DNA of 64,000 nt from Bacterioplanoides sp. SCSIO 12839 (GTDB lineage Bacteria > Pseudomonadota > Gammaproteobacteria > Pseudomonadales > Oceanobacteraceae): contig NZ_CP073745.1 in assembly GCF_024397975.1 (NCBI RefSeq), forward strand, positions 1 through 64,000. The letters run 5' to 3'. Within the stretch, counting starts at the first letter, position 1; the number at the start of each line of letters is the position of its first letter. This document shows positions 39,353 to 47,928 of the stretch, piece after piece. The position numbers were made by a program, and so were the translations under genes. The notes beneath the pieces were generated by a model. It searched no databases. It worked only from the letters and a program-made list of their open reading frames with translations, and was not told the origin of the DNA.

Positions 39353-41440
39353 ATGACTAACCCGCTGTTACAAGAACACCTGCTGCCACCGTTTTCTGCC
39401 ATCACGCCAGAGCAGGTGTTGCCTGCGATTGAGCAACGGTTAAACACCAACCGCGAGCGTATCACTCAGCTGTTGGCTGATCTGAAAGGTCAAACGCCGA
39501 GTTGGGATTCGCTGGTGGCTCCAATTGAGCAGTGGGATGACGAGCTTTCCAAAGCCTGGTCGCCGGTGGGTCATTTAAACGGCGTGTTAAACAGTGATGA
39601 ACTGCGCGATGCTTATAACGCATGCTTGCCATTGTTAAGCCAATACAGCACCGAGATGGGTCAGAATCGTGATCTGTTTGATGCGTACCAGGCATTACGC
39701 AACAGCGATGAATTTGATGGTTTATCCACCGCACAACAAACCGCTATTGAACACGCCCTGCGCGACTTCCGTTTAAGTGGTGTGGATCTCGAAGGCGAAA
39801 AGAAAGCCCGTTACGGCGAAATCAAACAGCGCTTATCTGAGTTAACCAGCAAGTTTGGTGAGAACGTGCTGGATGCCACGCAAGCATGGAGCAAAGTCAT
39901 CGACGACGAAGCGCAGTTAGCGGGTTTGCCGGAAAGCGCCAAAGGCCTGCTGGCTCAGTTAGCCGGGGAAGGCGGAAAATTTAAAGTCACACTCGATTTC
40001 CCGTCTTATATGCCGATCATGAGTTACGCCGATAACCGCGAACTGCGTGAAGAGGTGTATACCGCGTTTGTTACCCGTGCCTCTGATGCAGGCCCCAACG
40101 CAGGCGAGTTCGATAATTCCGAAGTGATGAAAGAGATTCTGGCGCTGCGTTATGAATTAGCGCAATTGCTGGGCTTTGATAACTACGCCGAATATTCCGT
40201 GGCCACCAAAATGGCGGGCAGCGGCCAGGAAGTGATCGACTTCTTAACCGACCTGGCGGCCAAAGCCAAACCGCAGGCTGAACGCGAATTTGCCGAGCTG
40301 AGTGAGTTTGCTAAAACCGAACACGGTGTGGATAACTTACAGCCGTGGGACGTCACCTACTACGCCGAGAAGTTACGCCAGAGTCGTTACGCCATTTCTC
40401 AGGAAGACATCCGCCCGTATTTGCCGATTGATACCGTGGTGAACGGCATGTTCGAAACGGTATCCCGTTTGTACGGTATCCAGTTTGAAGAGCAGCCTCG
40501 GGGCTCTGAAAAACAGGCGTTCGACACCTACCACCCGGATGTGCGCTTCTTCCACGTATTAAAAGACGGCGAACAAATCGCAGCCTTCTACCTCGACCTG
40601 TATGCCCGTGAAAAAAAACGTGGCGGTGCCTGGATGGACGATTGCCGTATTCGTCGCCAAACCAACGACGGCGTACAACTGCCCGTTGCTTATTTGGTGT
40701 GTAACTTCACCCCGGCGGTGGGCGATGCGCCAGCGCTGTTAACTCATGATGAGCTGACAACGCTGTTCCACGAGTTTGGTCATGGCTTACACCATATGCT
40801 GACACAAATTGATGTGGGTGCTGTGAGCGGTATTAACGGTGTGGCCTGGGATGCGGTGGAGCTGCCAAGCCAATTCCTGGAAAACTGGTGTTACGAGCCG
40901 GAAGCGCTGGCGTTTATTTCCGGTCGTTTTGAAGACGGAGCGGATGGCTATAAACAAGGTGAGCCATTACCGCAGGAATTATTGGATAAGTTATTAGCCG
41001 CGAAAAACTTCCAAAGCGCCATGATGATGATGCGCCAACTGGAATTTGCGCTGTTCGATTTCCGCTTACATCGTGAACACCGCTCCGACAACCCGGTAAC
41101 GCCAGAGCAGATTCTGGCCGAAGTACGCCAGCAAGTAACGGTGGTGCCGGTATCCGACTTTAACCGTTTCCAGCATAGCTTTAGTCATATCTTTGCCGGT
41201 GGTTATGCGGCAGGTTATTACTCCTACAAATGGGCTGAAGTCCTCAGTGCTGATGCCTTCTCTAAGTTCGAAGAAGACGGCATCTTTAATACTATTACCG
41301 GACAAAGTTTCCTGAGTGAAATTTTGAGCCAGGGCGGTAGCCGTGAAGCCGCTGAATTGTTTGAAAACTTCCGTGGTCGTAAGCCATCGGTAGCGCCTTT
41401 GCTGCGCCATTCTGGCATTGATGTGGAGGACGCAGCGTAG
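39353..41440 (+). CDS. prlC: Oligopeptidase A (M3 metallopeptidase)
   Basis: 695 residues, cytosolic M3 zinc peptidase that degrades short peptides such as signal-peptide fragments. The active-site motif HEFGH is at 473-477, followed by the conserved downstream Glu in WDAVELPSQFLENW. The ATG at 39353 follows a short gap and is divergent from the gamma-carbonic anhydrase. Its stop codon overlaps the next gene by 1 bp. Confidence 0.95.
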   Translation: MTNPLLQEHLLPPFSAITPEQVLPAIEQRLNTNRERITQLLADLKGQTPSWDSLVAPIEQWDDELSKAWSPVGHLNGVLNSDELRDAYNACLPLLSQYSTEMGQNRDLFDAYQALRNSDEFDGLSTAQQTAIEHALRDFRLSGVDLEGEKKARYGEIKQRLSELTSKFGENVLDATQAWSKVIDDEAQLAGLPESAKGLLAQLAGEGGKFKVTLDFPSYMPIMSYADNRELREEVYTAFVTRASDAGPNAGEFDNSEVMKEILALRYELAQLLGFDNYAEYSVATKMAGSGQEVIDFLTDLAAKAKPQAEREFAELSEFAKTEHGVDNLQPWDVTYYAEKLRQSRYAISQEDIRPYLPIDTVVNGMFETVSRLYGIQFEEQPRGSEKQAFDTYHPDVRFFHVLKDGEQIAAFYLDLYAREKKRGGAWMDDCRIRRQTNDGVQLPVAYLVCNFTPAVGDAPALLTHDELTTLFHEFGHGLHHMLTQIDVGAVSGINGVAWDAVELPSQFLENWCYEPEALAFISGRFEDGADGYKQGEPLPQELLDKLLAAKNFQSAMMMMRQLEFALFDFRLHREHRSDNPVTPEQILAEVRQQVTVVPVSDFNRFQHSFSHIFAGGYAAGYYSYKWAEVLSADAFSKFEEDGIFNTITGQSFLSEILSQGGSREAAELFENFRGRKPSVAPLLRHSGIDVEDAA

Positions 41441-41733
41441 TGGAATACCAAGCGAAGAAAAAACCAAAACGCTTTATTGCCGGAGCGGTTTGTCCTAAGT
41501 GCTCCGAAATGGATCGTACTGTGATTTATAACAACGACGATGGTGATGAAGTACGCGAATGTATCGCCTGCGGCTTTAGCCAGACCTCGTCCGAACAACA
41601 GGCCGAAGATCAGGCGCGCCAGTTAGAAACGGATCAACTGGCAACGCGTGTGACACCTGTGGGCAAATCGGTGTTGGATGACGATGAGCAGCCACTGAAA
41701 ATATTGGGATTAAACGACGGTCCCGATAATTAA
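41440..41733 (+). CDS. yheV: YheV family zinc-ribbon protein
   Basis: 97 residues with a CPKC...CIAC zinc ribbon (about 18-44) and an acidic tail ending LNDGPDN. YheV proteins are putative metal-binding proteins of unknown function, and the pairing with prlC is conserved. The GTG start at 41440 shares one base with the prlC stop, so they are translationally coupled. Confidence 0.9.
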   Translation: MEYQAKKKPKRFIAGAVCPKCSEMDRTVIYNNDDGDEVRECIACGFSQTSSEQQAEDQARQLETDQLATRVTPVGKSVLDDDEQPLKILGLNDGPDN

Positions 41734-41771
41734 ATCACTTGCCATATCAAACCTCCGGCTGTTTTTCATCG

Positions 41772-41802
41772 CTTTGACTGCGCCTAAAGTGCGTAGTCAA
41801 AG
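41772..41802. terminator. Hairpin after yheV
   Basis: CTTTGACTGCGC / GCGTAGTCAAAG, 12-bp stem with one G-T pair and a 7-nt loop. There is no clear T-run. Confidence 0.5.
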
Positions 41803-41899
41803 TAGTGTGGACTGGCTACACTGGTTAGATTGTCTGGCTACCCCATCAATTGATGAACAGCTCGTGTCGCCATTGTTTTCAGCAAGGATTTTTTAAAGC

Positions 41900-43627
41900 A
41901 TGAAACAGCCGCCGTCCTTTTCGTTACGTAACTCTCTGAACCGGTTGCTGACCGTTGCTGGTGTTGTCGTTATATCGGGCTGCGCCACCTATGGTAGTGG
42001 TGTGCAACAGGCATTGGAGCAGGTACAACAAGGGGATCTGACGGTTGCTGAGGCATCGTTTAAACAAACCCTGCAGCCCACCGGCAATGATGCCTTGTTG
42101 TATCACCTTGAACTGGGCGTGGTGAAACATCTGCAGGGTGATTTTGCCGCCAGTAATCAGTTGCTCAATCAGGCCGAGCAGATCGCCGAACGTCTGGAGA
42201 CGGTCAGCATCACCGACTCGCTGGCGGTACTGATGTCGAATCCGCGTCAGGGCGCTTATGGCGGCGCTGAATTCGAAAAAATGTTCATCAACTACTATAA
42301 AGCTCTCAATTATTTTGGCTTGGCACAAACCGCGACCAGTCGTAATGATCGCTTGGATGCACTGGACGGCGCCCGGATTGAATCCCGTCGGTTAATTATT
42401 CGCCTGAATGACCTCAACAGCCGCAAAGGCACTTATGCCGAGCAGAAAAGCAAAGATGAACAAACCTTCTCCCAGCTGCTGGATATCTTTGATGCTCTGA
42501 GCGGCAATATGGTAGATATGGATCAGCTGGTGTACCGCGATGATGCCATGGCGCATTATCTGACCGGCATCAGTTTTGAAATGAACGGCGAGTACGACGA
42601 TGCCCGCATTAGTTATCAAAAAGCTGCTCAATCCTATGAAGATGGTTTTGCCACTCAGTTCCGCTTAGATCCTGAGATGATCAGCCAGGCCTGGTTTGAT
42701 GTAGTGCGTATGATGCGCAAGAGCGGTGATAAAGAAGATGCCAACCAATTAGCAAAACGTAAACTCAGCAAACAACAGCGTGCCGAGCTGAAACGCTGGG
42801 ACGATACGGCTCAGGTGATTGTGGTGGAGCATAAAGGCATGGCACCACACCGCAAAGAGATGAACCTCGAAATGTCGGCCAACGCTACGTTGCAATCGTT
42901 TGAACTGCGCCCGTATCTATTTGCCACTGATCGCAACCAGCTGGCCTGGTTTTATGTCTTGTATGCTGACAAGCTGATTTTTGATGCCCTGACGTTTTAT
43001 CTGGATGCCGACGCTGGTCTGTTAGACCTGCCTTTGGTTGGCCTGACAAAAACCATTTATCTGGGGCCTTTGTGGGATCAGGTAATGGATTTAGGATTAG
43101 ATCAGGCCATTGGTTCGTCGATGCGCATCACTGTGCCGTATTACGACCCGGTTCCGGCCGAGGGCCCTTCCGCGTTATTGGTCGGCGATCGCTCCTATGA
43201 TCTGTATAAATCTTCTAACCCGGCTCAGATGGCGGTGCAGGAGCAGATTCTGAATTCCAGCGTTGATATTCAGATGGCACTGGCCCGGGCATCCCTGAAA
43301 GCACTCACCGCTGCTCAGGTGGCCCAGGTGGGTGGCGAATTTGGCGGCTTGTTATCAGCCGTTGGCAAAATCACCGCACAACTGACCGATGCGGCGGAAA
43401 CCCGTAACTGGTTGCTGTTACCCAGCGACGTTCGCATTCGCCGTGTGGCACTCGATGCGGGAACCCACCAGCTGACGCTGGACTCACAACTGCGGGGCGG
43501 TTATCACAAGCGTCAACAAACAACGGTAACGGTTGAGTCAGGTGACATTCATCTATGGCGGGTAAGATCGTTAAAACCAACAGCCGTACCAGACCCAAAT
43601 GCGGTGAATAAACGGATTGCACAATAA
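41900..43627 (+). CDS. COG3014-like lipoprotein
   Basis: 575 residues with lipobox VISGCATYG. TPR-like helices (about 30-290) are followed by a beta-rich C-terminal half (DVRIRRVALDAGTHQLTLDSQL). It resembles the COG3014 family found together with LpoB and LPP20-type lipoproteins. It is the first of three adjacent lipoprotein genes, probably an operon (51 nt to the next). Periplasmic face of the outer membrane is most likely; a role with LpoB in cell-wall synthesis is inference. Confidence 0.85.
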   Translation: MKQPPSFSLRNSLNRLLTVAGVVVISGCATYGSGVQQALEQVQQGDLTVAEASFKQTLQPTGNDALLYHLELGVVKHLQGDFAASNQLLNQAEQIAERLETVSITDSLAVLMSNPRQGAYGGAEFEKMFINYYKALNYFGLAQTATSRNDRLDALDGARIESRRLIIRLNDLNSRKGTYAEQKSKDEQTFSQLLDIFDALSGNMVDMDQLVYRDDAMAHYLTGISFEMNGEYDDARISYQKAAQSYEDGFATQFRLDPEMISQAWFDVVRMMRKSGDKEDANQLAKRKLSKQQRAELKRWDDTAQVIVVEHKGMAPHRKEMNLEMSANATLQSFELRPYLFATDRNQLAWFYVLYADKLIFDALTFYLDADAGLLDLPLVGLTKTIYLGPLWDQVMDLGLDQAIGSSMRITVPYYDPVPAEGPSALLVGDRSYDLYKSSNPAQMAVQEQILNSSVDIQMALARASLKALTAAQVAQVGGEFGGLLSAVGKITAQLTDAAETRNWLLLPSDVRIRRVALDAGTHQLTLDSQLRGGYHKRQQTTVTVESGDIHLWRVRSLKPTAVPDPNAVNKRIAQ

Positions 43628-43678
43628 TCCGCCGGACTCTGTTAATGTATTTTCTAAACTCAATAAAGGAATAACATC

Positions 43679-44284
43679 ATGCTGAAGCAAATGACCAAAC
43701 TGGCCGGAGCCACGTTACTCGGGGCCTCGATTCTGATTTCTGCTGGTTGCAGCACCAAGGTGTCGCGTATTTCTGCTTCTGAAGAAGTTGCCTTGTCCGA
43801 TCGCTGGAACGCCAAAGATTCTGAACTGGTGGCGAATGAAATGATCGAAGATATGTTGTCTTTCCCATGGGCACGTGACTTTGAGCTGAATAACAATCGC
43901 CGCCCGACCATTATCATTTCCCGTATCCGCAATAAGTCCCACGAACACATTGCCATTGATACCTTCACCAACGATATCAAGCGCGCCATCATCCGTTCTG
44001 GTCGTGCCGACTTTGTCGCCGGTGGTGACGAACGTGATGCCATTCGTGAAGAGCGTCGCGATCAGGAATTAAACTCAAAAAATGCCAAGGCTCAGGGCCA
44101 GGAAAATGCCGCTGATTTTGCTTTATCCGGCTCAGTGAATTCGATTGTGGATCAGGTCGGTGACGACCGCGTGACTTTCTACCAGGTGGATATGAAGCTG
44201 ATCGATATGGAATCCAACCGTGAAGTCTGGAATGGTCAGAAGAAGATTCAGAAGCTGCAGGAAAAGAACTCGTTTGGTTTCTGA
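43679..44284 (+). CDS. lpoB: LpoB-like penicillin-binding protein activator
   Basis: 201 residues, lipobox ISAGCS. The LpoB-type domain is recognisable (TIIISRIRNKSHEHIAIDTFTNDIKRAIIRSGRADFV and FALSGSVNSIVDQVGDDRVTFYQVDMKLIDMESNREVW). In E. coli LpoB spans from the outer membrane to activate PBP1b. There is no long disordered stalk here, so the reach differs from the E. coli protein. Second of the three-lipoprotein set. Confidence 0.88.
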   Translation: MLKQMTKLAGATLLGASILISAGCSTKVSRISASEEVALSDRWNAKDSELVANEMIEDMLSFPWARDFELNNNRRPTIIISRIRNKSHEHIAIDTFTNDIKRAIIRSGRADFVAGGDERDAIREERRDQELNSKNAKAQGQENAADFALSGSVNSIVDQVGDDRVTFYQVDMKLIDMESNREVWNGQKKIQKLQEKNSFGF

Positions 44285-44302
44285 GCATAAGGAAAACCAC
44301 TG

Positions 44303-45352
44303 ATGATCAACACTCTGTTGCGAGCACGCAAAGCTCTGGCACTGGCGGTTATCGCCAGCGCCTGTGTGGCTTGTGTGCCTCAGAATGCTAAACCCCAGGG
44401 TAACGGAAGTTCTCAAACACAATCCGGCTCTCCTTCTTGGTTAACCAATACACCGGAGATGCCAGGCATGGCTTATGGTGTGGGTTCAATTGAAGTCTAT
44501 GGCAATAAAACCGAAGCGCTGAAGCGTGCCGGAGAACTGGCCCGTGTTGATCTGGTCAGCCAGCTGAAAGTGACCGTCTCCGGAGACTTCAGCTCGGATG
44601 TCACGGAACGCAGTGGCAGCCACCGCGAAAGTGAAGTACAGCGTGTGATTCGTAATCATGTGCGTAGCCAGGTGCCACCGGTTGAGCTGGATGAAGCGCA
44701 AGTCATCAAGACCCATCTGGATGATCGTTATGCTTATGCATTAGCCGAACTGGATCGTGCCAAAGCCGCTGCGCGGCTGCGTCGTGATATTGCCGAAGTT
44801 GATGAGCAATTACGAGAGGTTGCTGCCAAACAGCCCCAGGGTAATCGCCTGCAGCAGCTGCAACCGCTGTTACCGGCGATGAATATGTTTGCTCAGCGTG
44901 AGCGCCTGGGAGAACGATTGGCGCTGGTGAGTCTGGATCGTAAAGGATCTCGCCCGGATGCGGACTTATTGGCATTGCAGGAGCGTATCAATGTATTGAT
45001 CGACCAGTTGCAGGTCAGTATTGAACTGCAGGATAGCGGTGCGGAAGAAATTGGTGGCGGTATTATCGAAGCGCTCACTGAGCAAGGCATGCGTATCACC
45101 AATGGCGGAGCCGATCTGATCTTTGAGGTCAATGCCACGCTGTCGAGTAAAGAGCAGGGCGGTAGTCACTACGTGTTTGCTGATAGCCGTGTGACCATTC
45201 GCGATGGTTCTGGTCGGGCGTTGAGTTCTTTCAGCAAGCAGGCGAAAGGGGTGTCAGGCTTAGCCGATGTAGCGCGCCAGAAAGCCGCCCGTAATGTGGC
45301 GAAACTACTGGGTGAAGAGCTGGCTGTGGCGCTGGTGGATAAAATTAATTAG
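44303..45352 (+). CDS. LPP20-family lipoprotein
   Basis: 349 residues. Lipobox-like SACVACVP. The LPP20 domain is seen in SWLTNTPEMPGMAYGVGSIEVYGNKTEALKRAGELARVDLVSQLKV and AYALAELDRAKA. A helical middle (about 155-220) leads to a C-terminal beta region. It starts 18 nt after lpoB. The function is unknown; LPP20 relatives occur at the outer membrane and in flagellar clusters. Confidence 0.85.
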   Translation: MINTLLRARKALALAVIASACVACVPQNAKPQGNGSSQTQSGSPSWLTNTPEMPGMAYGVGSIEVYGNKTEALKRAGELARVDLVSQLKVTVSGDFSSDVTERSGSHRESEVQRVIRNHVRSQVPPVELDEAQVIKTHLDDRYAYALAELDRAKAAARLRRDIAEVDEQLREVAAKQPQGNRLQQLQPLLPAMNMFAQRERLGERLALVSLDRKGSRPDADLLALQERINVLIDQLQVSIELQDSGAEEIGGGIIEALTEQGMRITNGGADLIFEVNATLSSKEQGGSHYVFADSRVTIRDGSGRALSSFSKQAKGVSGLADVARQKAARNVAKLLGEELAVALVDKIN

Positions 45353-45362
45353 CGTTTTTTAT

Positions 45363-45390
45363 ATTTGCCGGTGTTAATTCACCGGCAAAT
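45363..45390. terminator. Convergent terminator hairpin
   Basis: ATTTGCCGGTG / CACCGGCAAAT, an 11-bp perfect stem with a 6-nt loop, overlapping the stop of the dipeptidase gene; preceded by a T-rich run. Confidence 0.75.
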
Positions 45391-46540
45391 GCTGCTGTAA
45401 GAAGCGCACCATATTACCGCCCATCACCGCCCGAATATCATCACTGCTGAAACCCGCTTTCAGCATCTCATGGGTCAGCACTGCCAGCTCTGAGGCATCG
45501 AACGGGGTCACAACCGCACCGTCAAAGTCTGAGCCCAGAGCGATATGTTCAACACCTAACAAATCAATGCCATAACTGATGGCCTTTACAATGCCTTTGG
45601 GGCTGGCGTCGCAGACCGCAGCATCCCAGAAACCAATGCCAATAATGCCGCCGCGCTCGGCAATCCGGTGCATCAATTCATCGCTGATATTTCGGTGTGT
45701 CTGGCAATGGCCATACAAGCCGGTGTGACTGATAATCAATGGGCTTTGAGTCAGCGCCAATACGTCTTCAACCACCTGCGGTGATGAATGGGACACGTCG
45801 ATCATAATGCCTAAGCGCTCCATCTCTCGGATGGCCTGTGCGCCCAATTCACTTAACCCGGCGTTAGATGTTCCATGCAGCGAACCGCCGAGCCGATTAT
45901 CAAAAAAGTGCTGCAGGCTCATCATGCGAAAACCGGCCTGATACAGTCGTTCGATATTGGTCAGATCGCCCTCCAGCGCGTGGGAGCCTTCGGTGCCGAT
46001 CAGCCCACCAAGGATTTTTTGCCCTTGCTCACGCTTATCGAGTAGACGTTTCAGTTCTTGCTGATTGCGCACCAGCATAAATTGTTCAGGCTGCTTTTCG
46101 GCCAGTTGATGCAGTTTCGAGGCCTGATATAACGCACGCTCCGTCAGATTTTGCCAGCTGTTAACCGGCCAACCCTGGGCAATCGCCAGGGCGGTGATAT
46201 TGTCGAAACTATCATTACTGTTGCTTTGATAGTTTTGCCCCGAGGGAGACTTGGTGACGGTGGTGAACATCTGCAGTGCGACATTCCCTTCGAGGTAGCG
46301 CACCAGATCACCATGGCCGGTTTCACCCCGTTGGCTGATGTCGCGTTCCCATAAGGTGGTATCGGCATGCCAGTCGCCAATGATCAAACGATCGTGAAGG
46401 TGTTGTGCTTCCGGTGCAATGACAAACGGCAGGTGAGAAATAACTCCGTTTTGCTGTTTCTCCACTTCGGAGCTGATCCGATCACAACCGCTGAGCAGGA
46501 CGCTGGCGGCGAGGGCAAGAGAGAGTAGTAAGTGTTTCAT
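45374..46540 (-). CDS. Membrane dipeptidase (M19 family), lipoprotein
   Basis: 388 residues. Zinc-binding residues of the renal-dipeptidase family are visible: DWHADT (HxD), GTEGSHAL, DVSHSS, SHTG and GSDFDG. It hydrolyses dipeptides, possibly L-D or D-amino acid dipeptides from peptidoglycan. The lipobox is LLSGCDR: Asp at position +2 after the Cys is the classical inner-membrane retention signal in E. coli, so the enzyme may stay on the periplasmic face of the inner membrane. Confidence 0.92.
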   Translation of the reverse strand: MKHLLLSLALAASVLLSGCDRISSEVEKQQNGVISHLPFVIAPEAQHLHDRLIIGDWHADTTLWERDISQRGETGHGDLVRYLEGNVALQMFTTVTKSPSGQNYQSNSNDSFDNITALAIAQGWPVNSWQNLTERALYQASKLHQLAEKQPEQFMLVRNQQELKRLLDKREQGQKILGGLIGTEGSHALEGDLTNIERLYQAGFRMMSLQHFFDNRLGGSLHGTSNAGLSELGAQAIREMERLGIMIDVSHSSPQVVEDVLALTQSPLIISHTGLYGHCQTHRNISDELMHRIAERGGIIGIGFWDAAVCDASPKGIVKAISYGIDLLGVEHIALGSDFDGAVVTPFDASELAVLTHEMLKAGFSSDDIRAVMGGNMVRFLQQHLPVN

Positions 46541-46597
46541 AACTCAGACTCGGATGGCGGTTTGTCTGAGAGTAGCGAACAAAGCTGAGGATGAATA

Positions 46598-46621
46598 GCA
46601 GGAGGGCTTAAGCCCTCCTGC
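46598..46621. terminator. 24-bp perfect palindrome after yceI
   Basis: GCAGGAGGGCTTAAGCCCTCCTGC, fully self-complementary, 9 bp beyond the yceI stop. Probable terminator or a small regulator-binding site; no T-run follows. Confidence 0.6.
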
Positions 46622-46630
46622 AAATCGCTA

Positions 46631-47206
46631 TTACTGACGAATACCTTCGACGTGTAATTCGATTTCAACATGGGTAGACGCCGGGCCCAGGTTGTAGGTG
46701 ATGCCATAGTCAGACAGCTTCAGCGTGGTTTTGCCTTCAAAACCGGCGCGGTAGCCGCCCCATGGGTCTTTGCCTTCACCCACCAGCGTTACCGGGAAGC
46801 TGATATTTTTGGTTACACCGTGCAGAGTGAAATCACCGCTGATGATGCCTTCGCCTTCACCGGTGGATTTAAAGCCGGTGCTCTTGAAAGACGAGGTTGG
46901 GAATTTGGACACATTCAGGAAATCCGAACCTTTCAGGTGTTTATCACGCTCTGCATGGTTGGAGTCGATACTGGCCGTTTCGATTTCTACAGCAATGGAA
47001 GATTTTTCTGGCGCACTGGCATCGTACTCAAACTGACCATCGAAGGTGTTAAAGCGGCCCAGTAGCCAGCTGTAACCTAAGTGTTTGATCTTGAACTGAA
47101 CAAAGGCATGAGCACCCTTGGTATCAATATCATAAGTCGCTGCTTGTGACAGCGGTGCCAGAGTGGCCGCGGCAGTCATGCCCAGAGCCAATAATAGTTT
47201 TTTCAT
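46631..47206 (-). CDS. yceI: YceI family periplasmic protein
   Basis: 191 residues. Signal peptide (1-22, ending SQA), then the YceI lipocalin-like barrel: ATYDIDTKGAHAFVQFKIKHLGYSWLLGRF, DFTLHGVTKNISFPV and the C-terminal THVEIELHVEGIRQ. YceI proteins bind isoprenoid or similar lipids in the periplasm. It follows the cytochrome b561 gene by 22 nt, a common pairing. Confidence 0.93.
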   Translation of the reverse strand: MKKLLLALGMTAAATLAPLSQAATYDIDTKGAHAFVQFKIKHLGYSWLLGRFNTFDGQFEYDASAPEKSSIAVEIETASIDSNHAERDKHLKGSDFLNVSKFPTSSFKSTGFKSTGEGEGIISGDFTLHGVTKNISFPVTLVGEGKDPWGGYRAGFEGKTTLKLSDYGITYNLGPASTHVEIELHVEGIRQ

Positions 47207-47228
47207 GGTGCTTTCCTTAATAAAACAA

Positions 47229-47774
47229 TTAATGAGATTTCAGCATCCGTACCAGAGTACGGTCTTTATCAACAATATGGTGCTTCACCGCTGCCAGTGC
47301 ATGCAGTGCCACCAGACCCATCAGGCTCCAGGCCAGACCCCAATGAATAACACCAGCAATGTCTTCCTGATTATCCATCATTAAACTTGCCGGGATTTCA
47401 AACCAGCCAAAGACCTCAATGGCACGACCATCGGCGGTTGAAATCAAATAACCACTGACAAATAACGCCAGCATCAACAAATAAAGCAACAGGTGGACTA
47501 AGTGAGCAACCTGATGCTCCCACTTTTTATCTCCCAGATCCTGCGGTGTGGTATTACTGAAACGCCAGATTACCCGGGCAATCCACACCAGCGCCAGGAT
47601 AATGCCTATCGACTTGTGCAAGTCTAATGAGCCTTTGTACCAGGCGTCGTAGTAAGTCAGTTCAACCATATACAGGCCCAGGCCAAACAGTCCAAAAATG
47701 GTCAGTGCCATCAGCCAGTGCAACACAATGCTGATCCAGCCGTAACCATCCACACTATTTTTTAGCTGAGCCAT
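47229..47774 (-). CDS. cybB: Cytochrome b561
   Basis: 181 residues with four membrane spans and the haem-ligand His residues in VLHWLMALT (about 20), SLDLHKSIG (about 53), HLVHLLLY (about 90) and VALHALAAVKHH (about 160). Family members shuttle electrons between ubiquinol and periplasmic acceptors. It is cotranscribed with yceI (yceJ-yceI arrangement) and divergent from a LysR regulator. Confidence 0.92.
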   Translation of the reverse strand: MAQLKNSVDGYGWISIVLHWLMALTIFGLFGLGLYMVELTYYDAWYKGSLDLHKSIGIILALVWIARVIWRFSNTTPQDLGDKKWEHQVAHLVHLLLYLLMLALFVSGYLISTADGRAIEVFGWFEIPASLMMDNQEDIAGVIHWGLAWSLMGLVALHALAAVKHHIVDKDRTLVRMLKSH

Positions 47775-47890
47775 TGGCTGTCCTCTTTGTTGCTGCTGTT
47801 CGTTACTGATGGCTGTTGTAATGGTTGCATCAATAACATGACCTTACTCCGATCAAAGTGTTTAAAAAATAGCTGTTTAGTGACAACTAT

Positions 47891-47906
47891 TGTGCAAATA
47901 TGCACA
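47891..47906. promoter_or_regulatory. Inverted-repeat operator between cytochrome b561 and LysR genes
   Basis: TGTGCA-AATA-TGCACA is a perfect 6+4+6 inverted repeat centred about 30 bp upstream of the LysR start, a likely binding site for the regulator itself. Confidence 0.5.
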
Positions 47907-47928
47907 GCGAGAGGAGGGCCGATGTTTT

